Part shown: piece by piece, positions 18,002-26,758 of the stretch
How the letters are laid out: every line of letters begins with the position of its first letter
Numbering within the stretch: position 1 is the stretch's first letter
Assembly: GCF_900099805.1 (NCBI RefSeq)
Contig: NZ_FNDR01000002.1
Location: forward strand, 62,001 to 126,000
Length of the DNA: 64,000 bases
Reading direction: 5' to 3'
Source: Variovorax sp. OV700
GTDB taxonomy: Bacteria > Pseudomonadota > Gammaproteobacteria > Burkholderiales > Burkholderiaceae_C
Notes under the pieces: generated by a model
What the model saw: the letters and a program-made list of their open reading frames with translations, nothing else
Database searches by the model: none
Told to the model about the DNA's origin: nothing
Made by a program: the position numbers and the translations under genes

Positions 18002-20662
18002 TCAGCCCAGCGGCCGCAGCGCAACCCCCATGTCGCGCCAGTGGTCCGGATGGCAGGTGAACAGCAGCACCTGGTGCCGCTGCGCGGCATCGAACAGCGC
18101 GCGCTTCATCTGCGCCAGCCGGGGAGCGTCGCTGTGGACCAGCGCGTCGTCGAGGATCAGCAGCGTCGGACGGCCCGCCTCCTGCAGCAAGTCGGCATAA
18201 GCGAAGCGGCTGATAAGCCGCAGTTGCTCGCGCGCGCCGAAGCTCAGCTCCTGCAACTGGCCGCTCTCGGCGGCGCCGCCGGCGTCGAGACGGGTCAGCG
18301 TGGCGGGCGCGAGCCCCGCGTCCATCTGCACGGTCGCCCCGGGCATCAGCAGAGGCAGGTAGTGCTGCATGCGCGTTTGCAATGGCGCCTGCAGCCGGGT
18401 CAGCGTGGCCTGGCGCTTTTGCTCGAGCTTGTGGCACAGCAGCGCGAGCGCATCGGCGCGGCGCTGCAGCTCGGCATGCCGGCGCCGTGCCTGCGCGAGC
18501 TGTCCGGCCACGGCCTCCCGCTGTTCCTCCAGGCCCTGTGCGCCGGCCTGCTGCAGCGTGTTTTCCAGCAGCAGCAGTTGCTCGCGGCGCAGCTGATGGC
18601 CGCGCGTGACCTGCTCGATGCTGCGCTGCAGCCGGTCGATATCCTGCAGCACGATGTCGGGCCGCGCGGCCTGCACGTCGGCGCTCGTCTGGTCGATGCG
18701 GGCGGTCAGCGCCTCGGCCTCGGCGCCCGCGGCCAGCCATTGCTGGCTGGCCTGGGCATGGCGCTGCTGCCGGCCCGGGTCCGCGAGCGCCGCCTGCGCT
18801 GCCGCGAATTCGCGCCGGGCAGCCGCGCTCGCCTCCTGCGCCGCCGATTGCCGGCGCTGTGCATCGGCCAGGGATTTCTGCGCCGCCTGCTCGGCCGCCA
18901 CCGCGGCTTGCTGCGCGGCCTCGGCTTCCTCGATCGACAGGGTGGGTTCGGCCGCCGCCGCGGGCAGGCGTTCGCAGGCCGCTTGCGCGGTGGCGATGCG
19001 CGATTGCGCCTGTGCGAGTTCGCCGCGCAGCACCTCCAGTCCGCGCGGCGCGACGATGCCGAGCGCCTGCTGCGCGAGCTTGGTCTGCGCATCGAGATCG
19101 GCCGAGGCGCCGAGCCGCGACCGGGCCTGCGCGATGTCGTCGACGCCAGAGGCCCGCAGCGCCGCGCGCATGGCATCGCGTGCATCGGCGTGCGCTCGCG
19201 CAAGCGCCACGAGGTCGTCGCCGCCCGGCGTGATGACCAGCCGGCCGCCGCCCGGCAGGTGCAGCGTGGCGGGTGCGTCGATGAGTCGTTCGCCCTGCCC
19301 GCGCAGGTCGTGGCCCCCGTCGCGTGCCTGCAGTTCGAGGGCCTGGCCTTCCGGCAGCACGAACTGCAACCGCGTGGCCACGGCCTGCCGGCGCAGATCG
19401 GCATCGTGCTCGGCACGCTCGAGCTTTTGCAACTGCTCGACGTCGGCGGCGCGGATCTTCGGCGCCGCCGCGGCGGTGGCCTGCAGGGCCGCGAGCCGCG
19501 CGTGGGCCTCCTCCGCGTGCGCCAGGCTGTCGGCACTGCGCGCCGCATCCGCCTGCGCCTGCTGCAGCAACTGCTGCAGATTGCGGCGCTGGGCCTCCTG
19601 GCTCGCCGCGCGCCAAGCGTCGCGGGCGCTGTCGACGCGGCGTTGGGTTTCCGCTGCGCTTTGGCGCGCATGGGCCACGGCGGCGTCGCTGTCCTGCAAC
19701 TGCTTCGCGGTCTCTTTGCAGGCACGCTCGCGCGTTTGCGCTTCGGTCTGCTGCTGCGCGAGCCCGGCCAGTTCCTTGGCGAGCAGCTCCCGGGTTTCGT
19801 GCAGCTGGCGCAGGCGCGCGCGGTCGTTGCGCAACTGCTCCTGGCCCGCCTGCAGTGCGTCGTTGCGGTGCTGCGCGGCCAGCAACTGCTCGCGCAGCGC
19901 TTCCCAGGGCCGCGCCATCTCGTCGGCCTGATGCTGCTGGCGCATTTGCGCGAGCTGGTCGACCTGCTGGCGGTAGGCGGCGACCTGCGCGTCGATCGCG
20001 CCGAGTTCCGCCTCCAGCGTGGCCACGTGCGCAATGGCCTCGGCATGGGCGGCGCGTGGCTTGCCGGTCGAGGTCAGGAGTTCGTCGCGCTGCGCGCGCA
20101 GGCTGTCGAGAATCGCGTCGCCACCGCTCGCAGCCAGCGCCACCGCCGAATCGCCGGCCGGGTCACGAAGGGCGTCATGCAGATGATCGCGCGCATGGCT
20201 GACGTCCAGATCCTGCCCGCGCCCCTGTTCCACCCACAGCAAGCCCGGGATGCCCCAGTTCTCCGGCTTGCTCGCACCCTTGCCGGCGAAGGAGAAGCCG
20301 AACAGCTGGGCCAGGTGGTCCTCGGCATCGGTGCCGTCGAACGAACGCGCACCGGCGGCCAGGGTGCAGCGCTTCTTGCCGAGAAAGCTCTTCACCAGCC
20401 GGTGGCCCTGGCCGTCGATCAGGAAATCGAGTTCGACCAGCGGCGCCGCGCCGCTGCCCTCGCCCCAGGGCCGCAGGTCTTCCACGGCCGTGGAACGGTG
20501 GCGCTCGAAAAAGGCCGCGCGGATGGCGCGCACCAGCGTGCTCTTGCCGGCCTCGTTGGGCGCCGCCAGGATGTTGAGCCCGGGCTCGAAGCCGCCGAGT
20601 TCGAGCGGTGAGCGAAAGCGACGCAGCTGCTCGACGCGCAGGCGGGTGATCTGCAGCTTCAT
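18002..20662 (-). CDS. YhaN/SbcC-like SMC-type ATPase
   Basis: 886-residue AAA ATPase with an N-terminal half-domain (Walker A APNEAGKST near residue 38), a very long Ala/Gln/Arg-rich coiled coil (about residues 170-720), and the C-terminal Walker B LLILDDALVHSD. The N-terminus matches the YhaN group more than canonical SbcC, and no CxxC zinc hook is visible in the coil. It lies 3 bases after the metallophosphoesterase gene, so the two should form a nuclease complex acting on DNA ends. It is next to two Ku genes, supporting a DNA double-strand-break function. Confidence 0.85.
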   Translation of the reverse strand: MKLQITRLRVEQLRRFRSPLELGGFEPGLNILAAPNEAGKSTLVRAIRAAFFERHRSTAVEDLRPWGEGSGAAPLVELDFLIDGQGHRLVKSFLGKKRCTLAAGARSFDGTDAEDHLAQLFGFSFAGKGASKPENWGIPGLLWVEQGRGQDLDVSHARDHLHDALRDPAGDSAVALAASGGDAILDSLRAQRDELLTSTGKPRAAHAEAIAHVATLEAELGAIDAQVAAYRQQVDQLAQMRQQHQADEMARPWEALREQLLAAQHRNDALQAGQEQLRNDRARLRQLHETRELLAKELAGLAQQQTEAQTRERACKETAKQLQDSDAAVAHARQSAAETQRRVDSARDAWRAASQEAQRRNLQQLLQQAQADAARSADSLAHAEEAHARLAALQATAAAAPKIRAADVEQLQKLERAEHDADLRRQAVATRLQFVLPEGQALELQARDGGHDLRGQGERLIDAPATLHLPGGGRLVITPGGDDLVALARAHADARDAMRAALRASGVDDIAQARSRLGASADLDAQTKLAQQALGIVAPRGLEVLRGELAQAQSRIATAQAACERLPAAAAEPTLSIEEAEAAQQAAVAAEQAAQKSLADAQRRQSAAQEASAAARREFAAAQAALADPGRQQRHAQASQQWLAAGAEAEALTARIDQTSADVQAARPDIVLQDIDRLQRSIEQVTRGHQLRREQLLLLENTLQQAGAQGLEEQREAVAGQLAQARRRHAELQRRADALALLCHKLEQKRQATLTRLQAPLQTRMQHYLPLLMPGATVQMDAGLAPATLTRLDAGGAAESGQLQELSFGAREQLRLISRFAYADLLQEAGRPTLLILDDALVHSDAPRLAQMKRALFDAAQRHQVLLFTCHPDHWRDMGVALRPLG

Positions 20663-20665
20663 GGC

Positions 20666-21817
20666 TTAAGCGCCCTCCTTCGAGGCCATGGCCGATGCCA
20701 CCGGCGATCGCTGCGCGAGCTCGGCCGCCAGCAGCGCCAGTGCATCCTGCGCCACGCGCGCCTCCGGTGAATCGGGGCTGGCCTGCGCATCGCGCAGTTC
20801 CTGCACCACCTCGCCCAGGTAGCCGTCGGCCTGCAGGCCGGCAATGTCTTCGTCGGTGGGCACGAGCCGCAGCGCCGACAGATCGATCTGGAGATGGCGG
20901 GCCCGGGCCTCGGCGCGGCCGATGGCTGCCTGCAGGCGCTGCAGCCCGTCAACGTCGACCTGGCCCTGCACGTGCAGCTCGGCCACGTCGTGCGAACCCA
21001 ACCGGTCGAGTTGCGCGATCAACGCGTGGCCATCGCTGGCAACCTGCAGTGCCGAGGCGATGGATTGCCAGCGAAAATTGGCGACCGCAAGCGGAGTCAC
21101 CTGCGGCTCGGCGCCCGGCGCGGCAATGTCCACCAGCAGCGCCTGGCCCGATCCGTTGTCCTTGAAGCGGTCCGGCTCCGGCGTACCCGCGTACCAGGTG
21201 CGCGCGTCGACGCGCTTGCAGCCGTGCCAGTCGCCGAGCGCGAGGTAGTCGAGCCGCGCGGTCGACGCGCGGTCGGGCGCGATGGGGTTCGCCGAGTCGA
21301 TGTCTTCCGCGAGCAGGCCCTGCACGCTGCCGTGCGCCAGGCCGATGCGCAGCATGCCCGCGGGCGTTTCGGCCGCGTCGAACCAGGCCGTGAGGTCGTT
21401 GTAGGTGTGGCGCTGCGCGAGCGGCGCGGGCAGCACGGCAAAACCCTGCGCCTGGAACACGCGCACTTCGGGCACCAGCAGCGCGTGGACGTTGGGCGGC
21501 GCCACGCGAAGCCGCTGCGCGCGCGTCCACACGCTTTCCGCAAGGGCAGCGTCGTGGTTGCCGGGAATCATGAGCCAAGGCCCCGCATAGTCCGACAGCG
21601 CATTGAACAGACGGCGTAGCGTGCGCTCCGAAACGGTCTGCACGTCGAAGACGTCGCCGGCGACGAGCACGGCGTCCACCCGATGCTCGGTGGCCAGCGC
21701 CGCGAGCCGCTCGACCACCGTGATGCGCGCCTCGGCCAGGATCGGCGCGTGCTCGGGATCGAAGGTTGCGAACTGGCGGCCGATCTGCCAGTCGGCGGAA
21801 TGAAGAAAGCGTGTCAT
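20666..21817 (-). CDS. YhaO/SbcD-like metallophosphoesterase (DNA-repair exonuclease)
   Basis: 383-residue calcineurin-like phosphoesterase of the Mre11/SbcD superfamily. Metal-binding motifs are visible: ADWQIG at the N-terminus, VAGDVFD, PGNHD, LAHGS and GDWHG. The first motif has Gln where SbcD has His (DWH), a variant that should be noted in functional work. It is the first gene of the pair with the YhaN-like ATPase. The divergent neighbour is a DUF1801 gene. Confidence 0.87.
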   Translation of the reverse strand: MTRFLHSADWQIGRQFATFDPEHAPILAEARITVVERLAALATEHRVDAVLVAGDVFDVQTVSERTLRRLFNALSDYAGPWLMIPGNHDAALAESVWTRAQRLRVAPPNVHALLVPEVRVFQAQGFAVLPAPLAQRHTYNDLTAWFDAAETPAGMLRIGLAHGSVQGLLAEDIDSANPIAPDRASTARLDYLALGDWHGCKRVDARTWYAGTPEPDRFKDNGSGQALLVDIAAPGAEPQVTPLAVANFRWQSIASALQVASDGHALIAQLDRLGSHDVAELHVQGQVDVDGLQRLQAAIGRAEARARHLQIDLSALRLVPTDEDIAGLQADGYLGEVVQELRDAQASPDSPEARVAQDALALLAAELAQRSPVASAMASKEGA

Positions 21818-21902
21818 GTGGGGTCGGTTAAATTCCGCAGATTCAGTCGGCCAGCGGATCTTCGACGTCGAAGTCGGGCCGCAGAACTTCCAGGATCAGA
21901 AC

Positions 21903-22328
21903 ATGAAAAAATCGGATGCGAGCCCAAGCCTGCCGGCATCGGAACTCATCTCCCAAAGAATCGCCGACCTGGCGGACTGGCGCGGCGAAGCCCTCGGCAG
22001 AATGCGCAAGCTCATCCAGGACGCGGACCCCGAAGTCGTCGAGGAATGGAAGTGGATGGGCACGCCGGTGTGGTCGCACGACGGCATCATTTGCACCGGC
22101 GAATCCTACAAGGACAAGGTGAAGCTTACCTTCGCCAAGGGCGCGTCCCTGGAGGATCCGGCCGGCCTTTTCAACGCGAGCCTCGACGGCAACATGCGCC
22201 GCGCCATCGACATCCACGAAGGCGAAAAGGTCGACGGGCCGGCCTTCAAGGCGCTCGTGCGCGAGGCAATCGCCCACAACACGGCGGGCAAGGCGTCGAA
22301 AAAAACTGCAACGAAGGCGAAGACCTGA
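21903..22328 (+). CDS. DUF1801 protein, long form
   Basis: 141-residue DUF1801 (YdhG-like) protein. Core features are EALGRMRKLIQDADPEVVEEWKW, the aromatic GTPVWSHDGIICTGESY and a Lys-rich tail. The start is the ATG after AGGATCAGAAC; no longer start has support. Function unknown. It is convergent with a second, diverged DUF1801 gene 23 bases away. Confidence 0.8.
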   Translation: MKKSDASPSLPASELISQRIADLADWRGEALGRMRKLIQDADPEVVEEWKWMGTPVWSHDGIICTGESYKDKVKLTFAKGASLEDPAGLFNASLDGNMRRAIDIHEGEKVDGPAFKALVREAIAHNTAGKASKKTATKAKT

Positions 22329-22351
22329 GCTGAAGCCGCGGATGCACTGCG

Positions 22352-22726
22352 TCACCAGAAGGCATCGTCTTCGCGTTCACGCACCGCGCGCACGCGCTGC
22401 TCGGCAATCTTGCGGATGAGCTCTTCGGGCAGCGGCTTGCCGTAGGGAACCTGCAGCATGCCCTTGGTGGTCTTGTGCGCTTCCAGTTCCTTGCTGAAAG
22501 GCTCCAGCCCGGCCGCCGTCGGCGTGAAATTGAGATGCGCCTTGTGCGCTGAAAACGCGAAAAGAAAGCGGGGCTCCACGAAGAATGGGGTTCCCCACTT
22601 GATCGCTTCTTCGGCGTCCGGCGCAACGCTTTTGAGGAGCGCGTACAGCCGGCGCAAATGCGGCTGGCCCTCTCGCGGCGCTGCGCGGATGTAGTCATCG
22701 ATCGTTGCCGGACGTTGAGCTGTCAT
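22352..22726 (-). CDS. DUF1801 protein, short form
   Basis: 124-residue DUF1801-family protein (TIDDYIRAAPREGQPHL, EEAIKWGTPFFV, FSAHKAHLNF, LQVPYGKPLPEELI). It starts at the ATG following AAGGGGAAAAAAG; an upstream in-frame ATG lacks a ribosome-binding site. It belongs to the same broad family as the convergent gene at 21903 but is quite different in sequence. No function is established for the family. Confidence 0.82.
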   Translation of the reverse strand: MTAQRPATIDDYIRAAPREGQPHLRRLYALLKSVAPDAEEAIKWGTPFFVEPRFLFAFSAHKAHLNFTPTAAGLEPFSKELEAHKTTKGMLQVPYGKPLPEELIRKIAEQRVRAVREREDDAFW

Positions 22727-22889
22727 CTTTTTTCCCCTTGGCGGACGCATTCGACCCCCAAAGTCCGGGCGGCCCGTCTGTTTTCTCGTGACATCTTGGA
22801 ACCTTCTTCACGGTCGCGATGTGCGCGGTCCCGCGACGCCATGCGTTGGAAGACCATCGGGATTGTTCCCGGAACTTTCAGGAGATGAA

Positions 22890-23261
22890 ATGATTTTGAC
22901 TCGAACTGGCCTCAAGCTGGCCCTCTCTGGCGCGTTGGCCGCCGGCGCTCTCTTCGGAGTGGCCTCGGCCACCGCGGGCACGAGCTGGTCGGTGGGCGTG
23001 TCCGTGCCGGGTGTGGTGGTGAGCAGCGAGCCGGCGCCGGTCTACTACGAACCCGCGCCCGCTTATTCGCCGCCGCCCCCTGTCTACTACCAGCCAGCCC
23101 CGCCAGTGCGCTACCAGCCGGCACCCGCCTATGTTGCGCCAGCGCCGGTCTACTACGAGCCAGGGCCGAGCTGGGAGGAACGCCGCGCCGAGCGCCGCGA
23201 GTGGCGCCGCCGCGAGTGGGAGCGCCGCGAGCATTACCGCCGCTACGACGACCGGTATTGA
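22890..23261 (+). CDS. Secreted Pro/Tyr-rich repeat protein
   Basis: 123-residue exported protein. A signal peptide (residues about 1-29, ending ASATAG) is followed by a region of degenerate PAPVYYEP/YQPAP repeats (about residues 45-95) and an Arg/Glu-rich tail (REWRRREWERREHYRR). Start from AGGAG five bases before the ATG. Similar YXPAP-rich envelope proteins are common in Burkholderiales and are annotated as hypothetical. Likely periplasmic or surface-associated. Confidence 0.75.
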   Translation: MILTRTGLKLALSGALAAGALFGVASATAGTSWSVGVSVPGVVVSSEPAPVYYEPAPAYSPPPPVYYQPAPPVRYQPAPAYVAPAPVYYEPGPSWEERRAERREWRRREWERREHYRRYDDRY

Positions 23262-23273
23262 GCGTTCCGGGGC

Positions 23274-23819
23274 CTATTGCTCCGCGATGGGCCCCACGTG
23301 CTCGCCACGCGCCGGATAGTCGTTCTTGATGACGAAATCCAGCGCCTGCACCATCTCCGCGAAGTTGGGCCGCACAAAGGGCATCGATTGCACTGACAGG
23401 TAATAGACGGTGTTGTCGGGCCGGATGAGGAACAAGCCGGGCTCCGAGAAAAGCGCGGGCTCTTCGATGCCGATGGAAGTCTTGCCGCGCGAAGCGGAAA
23501 CATACAGCCCCCACTGCCTGGCGTCCGCCAGCGAAAGGCCGAACCCAACGCGCAACTTGGCCGCACCGATCTTTTCAGCCATGGCACGGGCGCGTTCTTC
23601 GGTGTCCGAGCTGATGGCAATGGTGCTGACCCCGCGCTCGGCAAAGGCCGGCGTCAGGCGTTCCAGTTCCTTGAGGTAAGTGGCGCAGATCGGGCAGTGC
23701 AGGCCGCGGTAGAAGCACACCAAGGTCATGCGCTCCGGTGCTTCTTCGGACAGGCGAAATTGCGTCCCAGCGAGGGTATCGACGGCGAGTTCGGGGGCAT
23801 GTTGGCGTGGCGTCAGCAT
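23274..23819 (-). CDS. Peroxiredoxin-like thiol protein (AhpC/TSA family)
   Basis: 181-residue thioredoxin-fold protein. The active site is FYRGLHCPICATYL: the Cys pair is in a CPIC arrangement, where 2-Cys peroxiredoxins have a single peroxidatic Cys at this site. The chain continues with ISSDTEERA and a GLFLIRPDNTVYY strand typical of the peroxiredoxin-like group. Probably reduces peroxides or disulfides in the cytoplasm, as no signal peptide is seen. Divergent from an AraC regulator that may control it. Confidence 0.85.
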   Translation of the reverse strand: MLTPRQHAPELAVDTLAGTQFRLSEEAPERMTLVCFYRGLHCPICATYLKELERLTPAFAERGVSTIAISSDTEERARAMAEKIGAAKLRVGFGLSLADARQWGLYVSASRGKTSIGIEEPALFSEPGLFLIRPDNTVYYLSVQSMPFVRPNFAEMVQALDFVIKNDYPARGEHVGPIAEQ

Positions 23820-23919
23820 CTGGCTCCTTCAAAGGTGGTTGCGTGAGAGCCTGAAAGATCGCATGCTTATGGTCATGAAGAGTCCAGATTTCATGATCCA
23901 AAGTACAACTCCGGGCAAG

Positions 23920-24672
23920 ATGGACCGCCTTGCTGCCTTCATCGAGGTGTTCAAGCTTCGGATTGCGGTGGTTTCCACACCCCACGCCAGCAGCCCCGGC
24001 AGCCCGGCCTTGCTTCTGGCGGGTTCCGAGGACGAAGGCAATGCCCGCGTCGTCTTTCGGCTGCACGGTTTCAGTGAAGTGCCGGACGATGTTCGTGTGG
24101 TGGCCGAGGTCAATTTCGACAACGAGGCCAATCCCCTGATGAGTGCCTTGCCCGACGAAATTTCGGTGCCACTGGGAGGGTCGGTTGCGCTCCAGGCCAC
24201 CGCGATGGCATTCCTGAGCGAGGCGGCGGAAGGCCGCTGCGGCCGCAGCGCGGCCTTGAACCGGCTTGCCGAGGTGCTCATGCTGATGGTGCTCAGGAGC
24301 GCGATCGATAGTGGCGCGCAGCAGCCGGGCCTGCTCGCAGGGCTCGCGCACGCTTCATTGCATCGCGCCTTGGTATCGATCCACGAGATGCCGGCGCATC
24401 CATGGACCGTGGACGACCTGGCGGCCAGCGCGGCCATGTCCAGAAGCGCGTTCATGTCGTCGTTCCGCACGACCGTCGGCATGACGCCGATGGCCTACCT
24501 GGGTGCGTGGCGGCTCACGCTGGCGCGCCGGCACCTGAAGGCCGGTGAGGCTGTCAAGCTGACGGCGCGCCGTGCCGGGTTTGGCAGCGCGGCCGCGTTC
24601 TCCAGGGCGTTCTCGAGGGCCTATGGACACGCGCCCGCCGACCTGAAGCGTGCCGGTGCTTCTGCTTTGTGA
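23920..24672 (+). CDS. AraC-family regulator with cupin sensor (Cupin_6)
   Basis: 250-residue regulator. The N-terminal cupin-like region (about 1-120) starts MDRLAAFIEVFKLRI. Two C-terminal HTH units follow (TVDDLAASAAMSRSAFMSSFR and ARRAGFGSAAAFSRAFSRAYG). In-frame ATGs at 23863 and 23875 would add up to 19 residues; the start at 23920 fits the usual N-terminus of this group, but none has a convincing ribosome-binding site. Divergent from the peroxiredoxin-like gene, a common pairing for regulators that sense reactive electrophiles. Confidence 0.82.
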   Translation: MDRLAAFIEVFKLRIAVVSTPHASSPGSPALLLAGSEDEGNARVVFRLHGFSEVPDDVRVVAEVNFDNEANPLMSALPDEISVPLGGSVALQATAMAFLSEAAEGRCGRSAALNRLAEVLMLMVLRSAIDSGAQQPGLLAGLAHASLHRALVSIHEMPAHPWTVDDLAASAAMSRSAFMSSFRTTVGMTPMAYLGAWRLTLARRHLKAGEAVKLTARRAGFGSAAAFSRAFSRAYGHAPADLKRAGASAL

Positions 24673-24705
24673 TCGCCAGGTCTGAGCCGCGCCGGCCGTT
24701 TTGCT

Positions 24706-25101
24706 CTACCGAGGCGAATCAGGCGCCCTGGCAATCACGTCGATTTCCACCAAGGCACCCAGGGGCAGGCGCGACACCTCGACGCAGGCCCGCGCGGGAA
24801 ATGCGCTCGGAAAGTAGCGGGCGTAGACCGAGTTCACGGAAGCGAAGTCGTCCATGTTCGTGAGGTAGACCGTCGCCCGAACGACCCGGTCGAGGCCCGA
24901 GCCTGCGGCCCGCAGAATCGCTTCGATGTTCTTGAGCGCGCGGTCGGCCTGTGCGGCCGCATCCGCGCCCGTGAGCGCGCCGGTGGCCGGATCGAGCGCG
25001 ACCTGCCCCGACGTCCAGAGCCATCCGTCGAGAAGCACACCCTGGGAGTACGGACCGACGGCGGAAGGAGCCTCCGCGGTTTGGACGATGGTCTTGCTCA
25101 T
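24706..25101 (-). CDS. RidA/YjgF-family imine deaminase
   Basis: 131-residue Rid protein that hydrolyses reactive enamine/imine intermediates. It has GPYSQGVLLDG, TSGQVALDP, the substrate-binding Arg in ARACVEVSRLPLGALVEI and a C-terminal IDVIAR. Complete in length for the family. The start ATG is after GGGAGAAAGCC. Alone on its strand; a second Rid-like gene is at 57060. Confidence 0.9.
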   Translation of the reverse strand: MSKTIVQTAEAPSAVGPYSQGVLLDGWLWTSGQVALDPATGALTGADAAAQADRALKNIEAILRAAGSGLDRVVRATVYLTNMDDFASVNSVYARYFPSAFPARACVEVSRLPLGALVEIDVIARAPDSPR

Positions 25102-25220
25102 GGCTTTCTCCCGCGCGACCGATGCAATGGGGAGTCTTTCGGCCGCCGGCCCCGCAACCGAATCGGGAATATGCGCCTGAAGAGACCGGCGAGCAAGAAC
25201 GAGAGCTACCCCAGGGCCGG

Positions 25221-25505
25221 TCAACCCGCCCGTCGGGACCGGCGAGGCTCCCGCGCCACATGGACCAGCGCTGCGATCAGGCCGACCCCCGCGATGGCGC
25301 ACCACGCCGTCGCAGGGCTGCGCAAGGCAAGCGCCCACGACGAACGGGCGCGTCTTGGCGCCACGCCCGAAGCGGCCTGCCCCAGCGGCGTGAGCGGCCG
25401 CGCGGTGTTCGGATCTTCTTCGCTCTCGAGCATCGCCTTGGAAATTTCCAGCGGCGTCAGTTCATCGGCAATGGGTCCGGACAGAGATGGCTCGTTGGCG
25501 CTCAT
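25221..25505 (-). CDS. Small single-TM hypothetical protein
   Basis: 94-residue protein with an acidic soluble N-terminus (residues 1-45, containing PLEISKAMLESEEDP) and one predicted membrane helix near the C-terminus (about residues 66-84, AWCAIAGVGLIAALVHV), ending in an Arg-rich cytoplasmic tail. No family recognised. The start follows AAAGGTCTTCC. Coding is plausible from codon use but not proven. Confidence 0.5.
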   Translation of the reverse strand: MSANEPSLSGPIADELTPLEISKAMLESEEDPNTARPLTPLGQAASGVAPRRARSSWALALRSPATAWCAIAGVGLIAALVHVAREPRRSRRAG

Positions 25506-25625
25506 GGAAGACCTTTCGTTGGGCGGTTGGAGTGTTGCAAGCTTCGGCCACATTCTTGCCAAACCTGCGCAGCCGGCAACGAAGATCCGCGTAGGCCGAG
25601 GGCGCACGCGCACGCGAGGGGCGCC

Positions 25626-26219
25626 TCAAGCCAGCCCGAGCTCCGGGCCATAGAGCGCCCTGGCCCAATCCGGCAGGTCTTCAGAGGCGGCGATCACTTG
25701 GCCCTTGGTGAAGGCGATGAGGCGCCGCGCCGGCATGTTGAGCCCGGAGTTGTCGTACACGAAGGCATGGTCGGCCAGCAGCACGGCTTCGCGAATCAGC
25801 GGCTGATTGCGCTCGAACCGCTCCCTGATCTTGTCTTCGGGGACATCGTGTCCGCCCTCGTCCACCCGTTGGCCAACCCGGCTGACCGAGAGCTCCACGC
25901 GGCGCACGTTGATGTGATAGACCACGACCCGGAACCCAGCGGCCTGGGCATCGCGGATCAGCGCCAGCTTCGACTCGTGAGAGAACGTGGATTCGGAGAC
26001 GAAGCTGATGCCCTTCTCCAGCGCCTGCCTGCGGCGGCTCTCCGCAATGGCGGCCGCCCGGTAGGCCGCGGCCATCGACGGATCGCCGAGTTCCTCGCGC
26101 TGGATCAGATCGGCATTGATAAACAGCGCCTTGATGCGCGGGCGTATGACGAGTTCATAAAAGGTGGACTTGCCGGCGCCATTCGGGCCGGCAAGCATGA
26201 TCATCGTCGGACGGCTCAC
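25626..26219 (-). CDS. Zeta-toxin-family kinase
   Basis: 197-residue P-loop protein of the zeta-toxin group; family members phosphorylate UDP-sugar cell-wall precursors. Walker A GPNGAGKST is at residues 11-19, then the FINADLIQRE segment and the SFVSESTFSH strand. GTG start. It follows the ParD-like antitoxin gene after 7 bases, so the pair forms a toxin-antitoxin operon. Compact chromosomal zeta proteins of this size also occur as putative ATPases, so toxicity is inferred. Confidence 0.8.
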   Translation of the reverse strand: MSRPTMIMLAGPNGAGKSTFYELVIRPRIKALFINADLIQREELGDPSMAAAYRAAAIAESRRRQALEKGISFVSESTFSHESKLALIRDAQAAGFRVVVYHINVRRVELSVSRVGQRVDEGGHDVPEDKIRERFERNQPLIREAVLLADHAFVYDNSGLNMPARRLIAFTKGQVIAASEDLPDWARALYGPELGLA

Positions 26220-26226
26220 GCGGCGC

Positions 26227-26583
26227 TCAACGCTTCACCGCGGGTGTGCCGAACACCAATTGATCCTTGTCATCGAGCCCCACGCCCACGCCGCGGCGGC
26301 GTCGGTCGCGCCAGAAGTCTTCTTCCACGGCGGTGGCGGGTGCATCGGCCATGGCCTGGATGAAGTCGTCCTGCCCGGCTTCGGCGAGCGAATCGAGCGA
26401 CAGCGGCTCGAGGCCACGCAAAGCCATCTCGACGCGGGAATAGCCGACTTGCGGATCGCGTTCCATGGCGCGCCCAATGCGTAGCCAGTGCTCGGCCTGG
26501 CCGGAAATCGACCGGCTGTTCACCCGCGCTGCATCGCGCAGCGCCTTCATTTCCACGTCTGAAATCTTGACCGCCTGGCTCAT
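26227..26583 (-). CDS. ParD-like antitoxin
   Basis: 118-residue protein. The N-terminal motif AVKISDVEMKALRDAA then SRSISGQAEHWLRIGRAME matches the ParD-like antitoxin family (PF11903), probably a ribbon-helix-helix DNA-binding fold. The C-terminal half is acidic and then Arg-rich, a likely toxin-binding region. Start from the ATG after GGAGTTTCT. First gene of the pair with the zeta-type toxin. Confidence 0.78.
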   Translation of the reverse strand: MSQAVKISDVEMKALRDAARVNSRSISGQAEHWLRIGRAMERDPQVGYSRVEMALRGLEPLSLDSLAEAGQDDFIQAMADAPATAVEEDFWRDRRRRGVGVGLDDKDQLVFGTPAVKR

Positions 26584-26758
26584 AGAAACTCCGTTGAGGT
26601 TCCATTTTGCAACCGTAGGGGGCAAACCGCAACCCTAGACGCAGCCAAGGGCTCGGGAAGTCCCCGAGGACGGATTTCCCCTATTGAACGATCTCTGGCC
26701 GGATTCCTGGCGTACAGTACTAAAGTTCTCACATACTCCAACTCACGCAGGTCCAGCC

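Noticed and set aside
17861..20611. Long + strand frame of about 916 codons
   Set aside because: Shadow of the YhaN-like coiled-coil gene; low-complexity Leu/Arg/Gln content, no ribosome-binding site.
23008..23160. PAPVYYEP repeats as a mobile or structural DNA repeat
   Set aside because: The repeats are degenerate at DNA level and explained by the Pro/Tyr-rich coding sequence.
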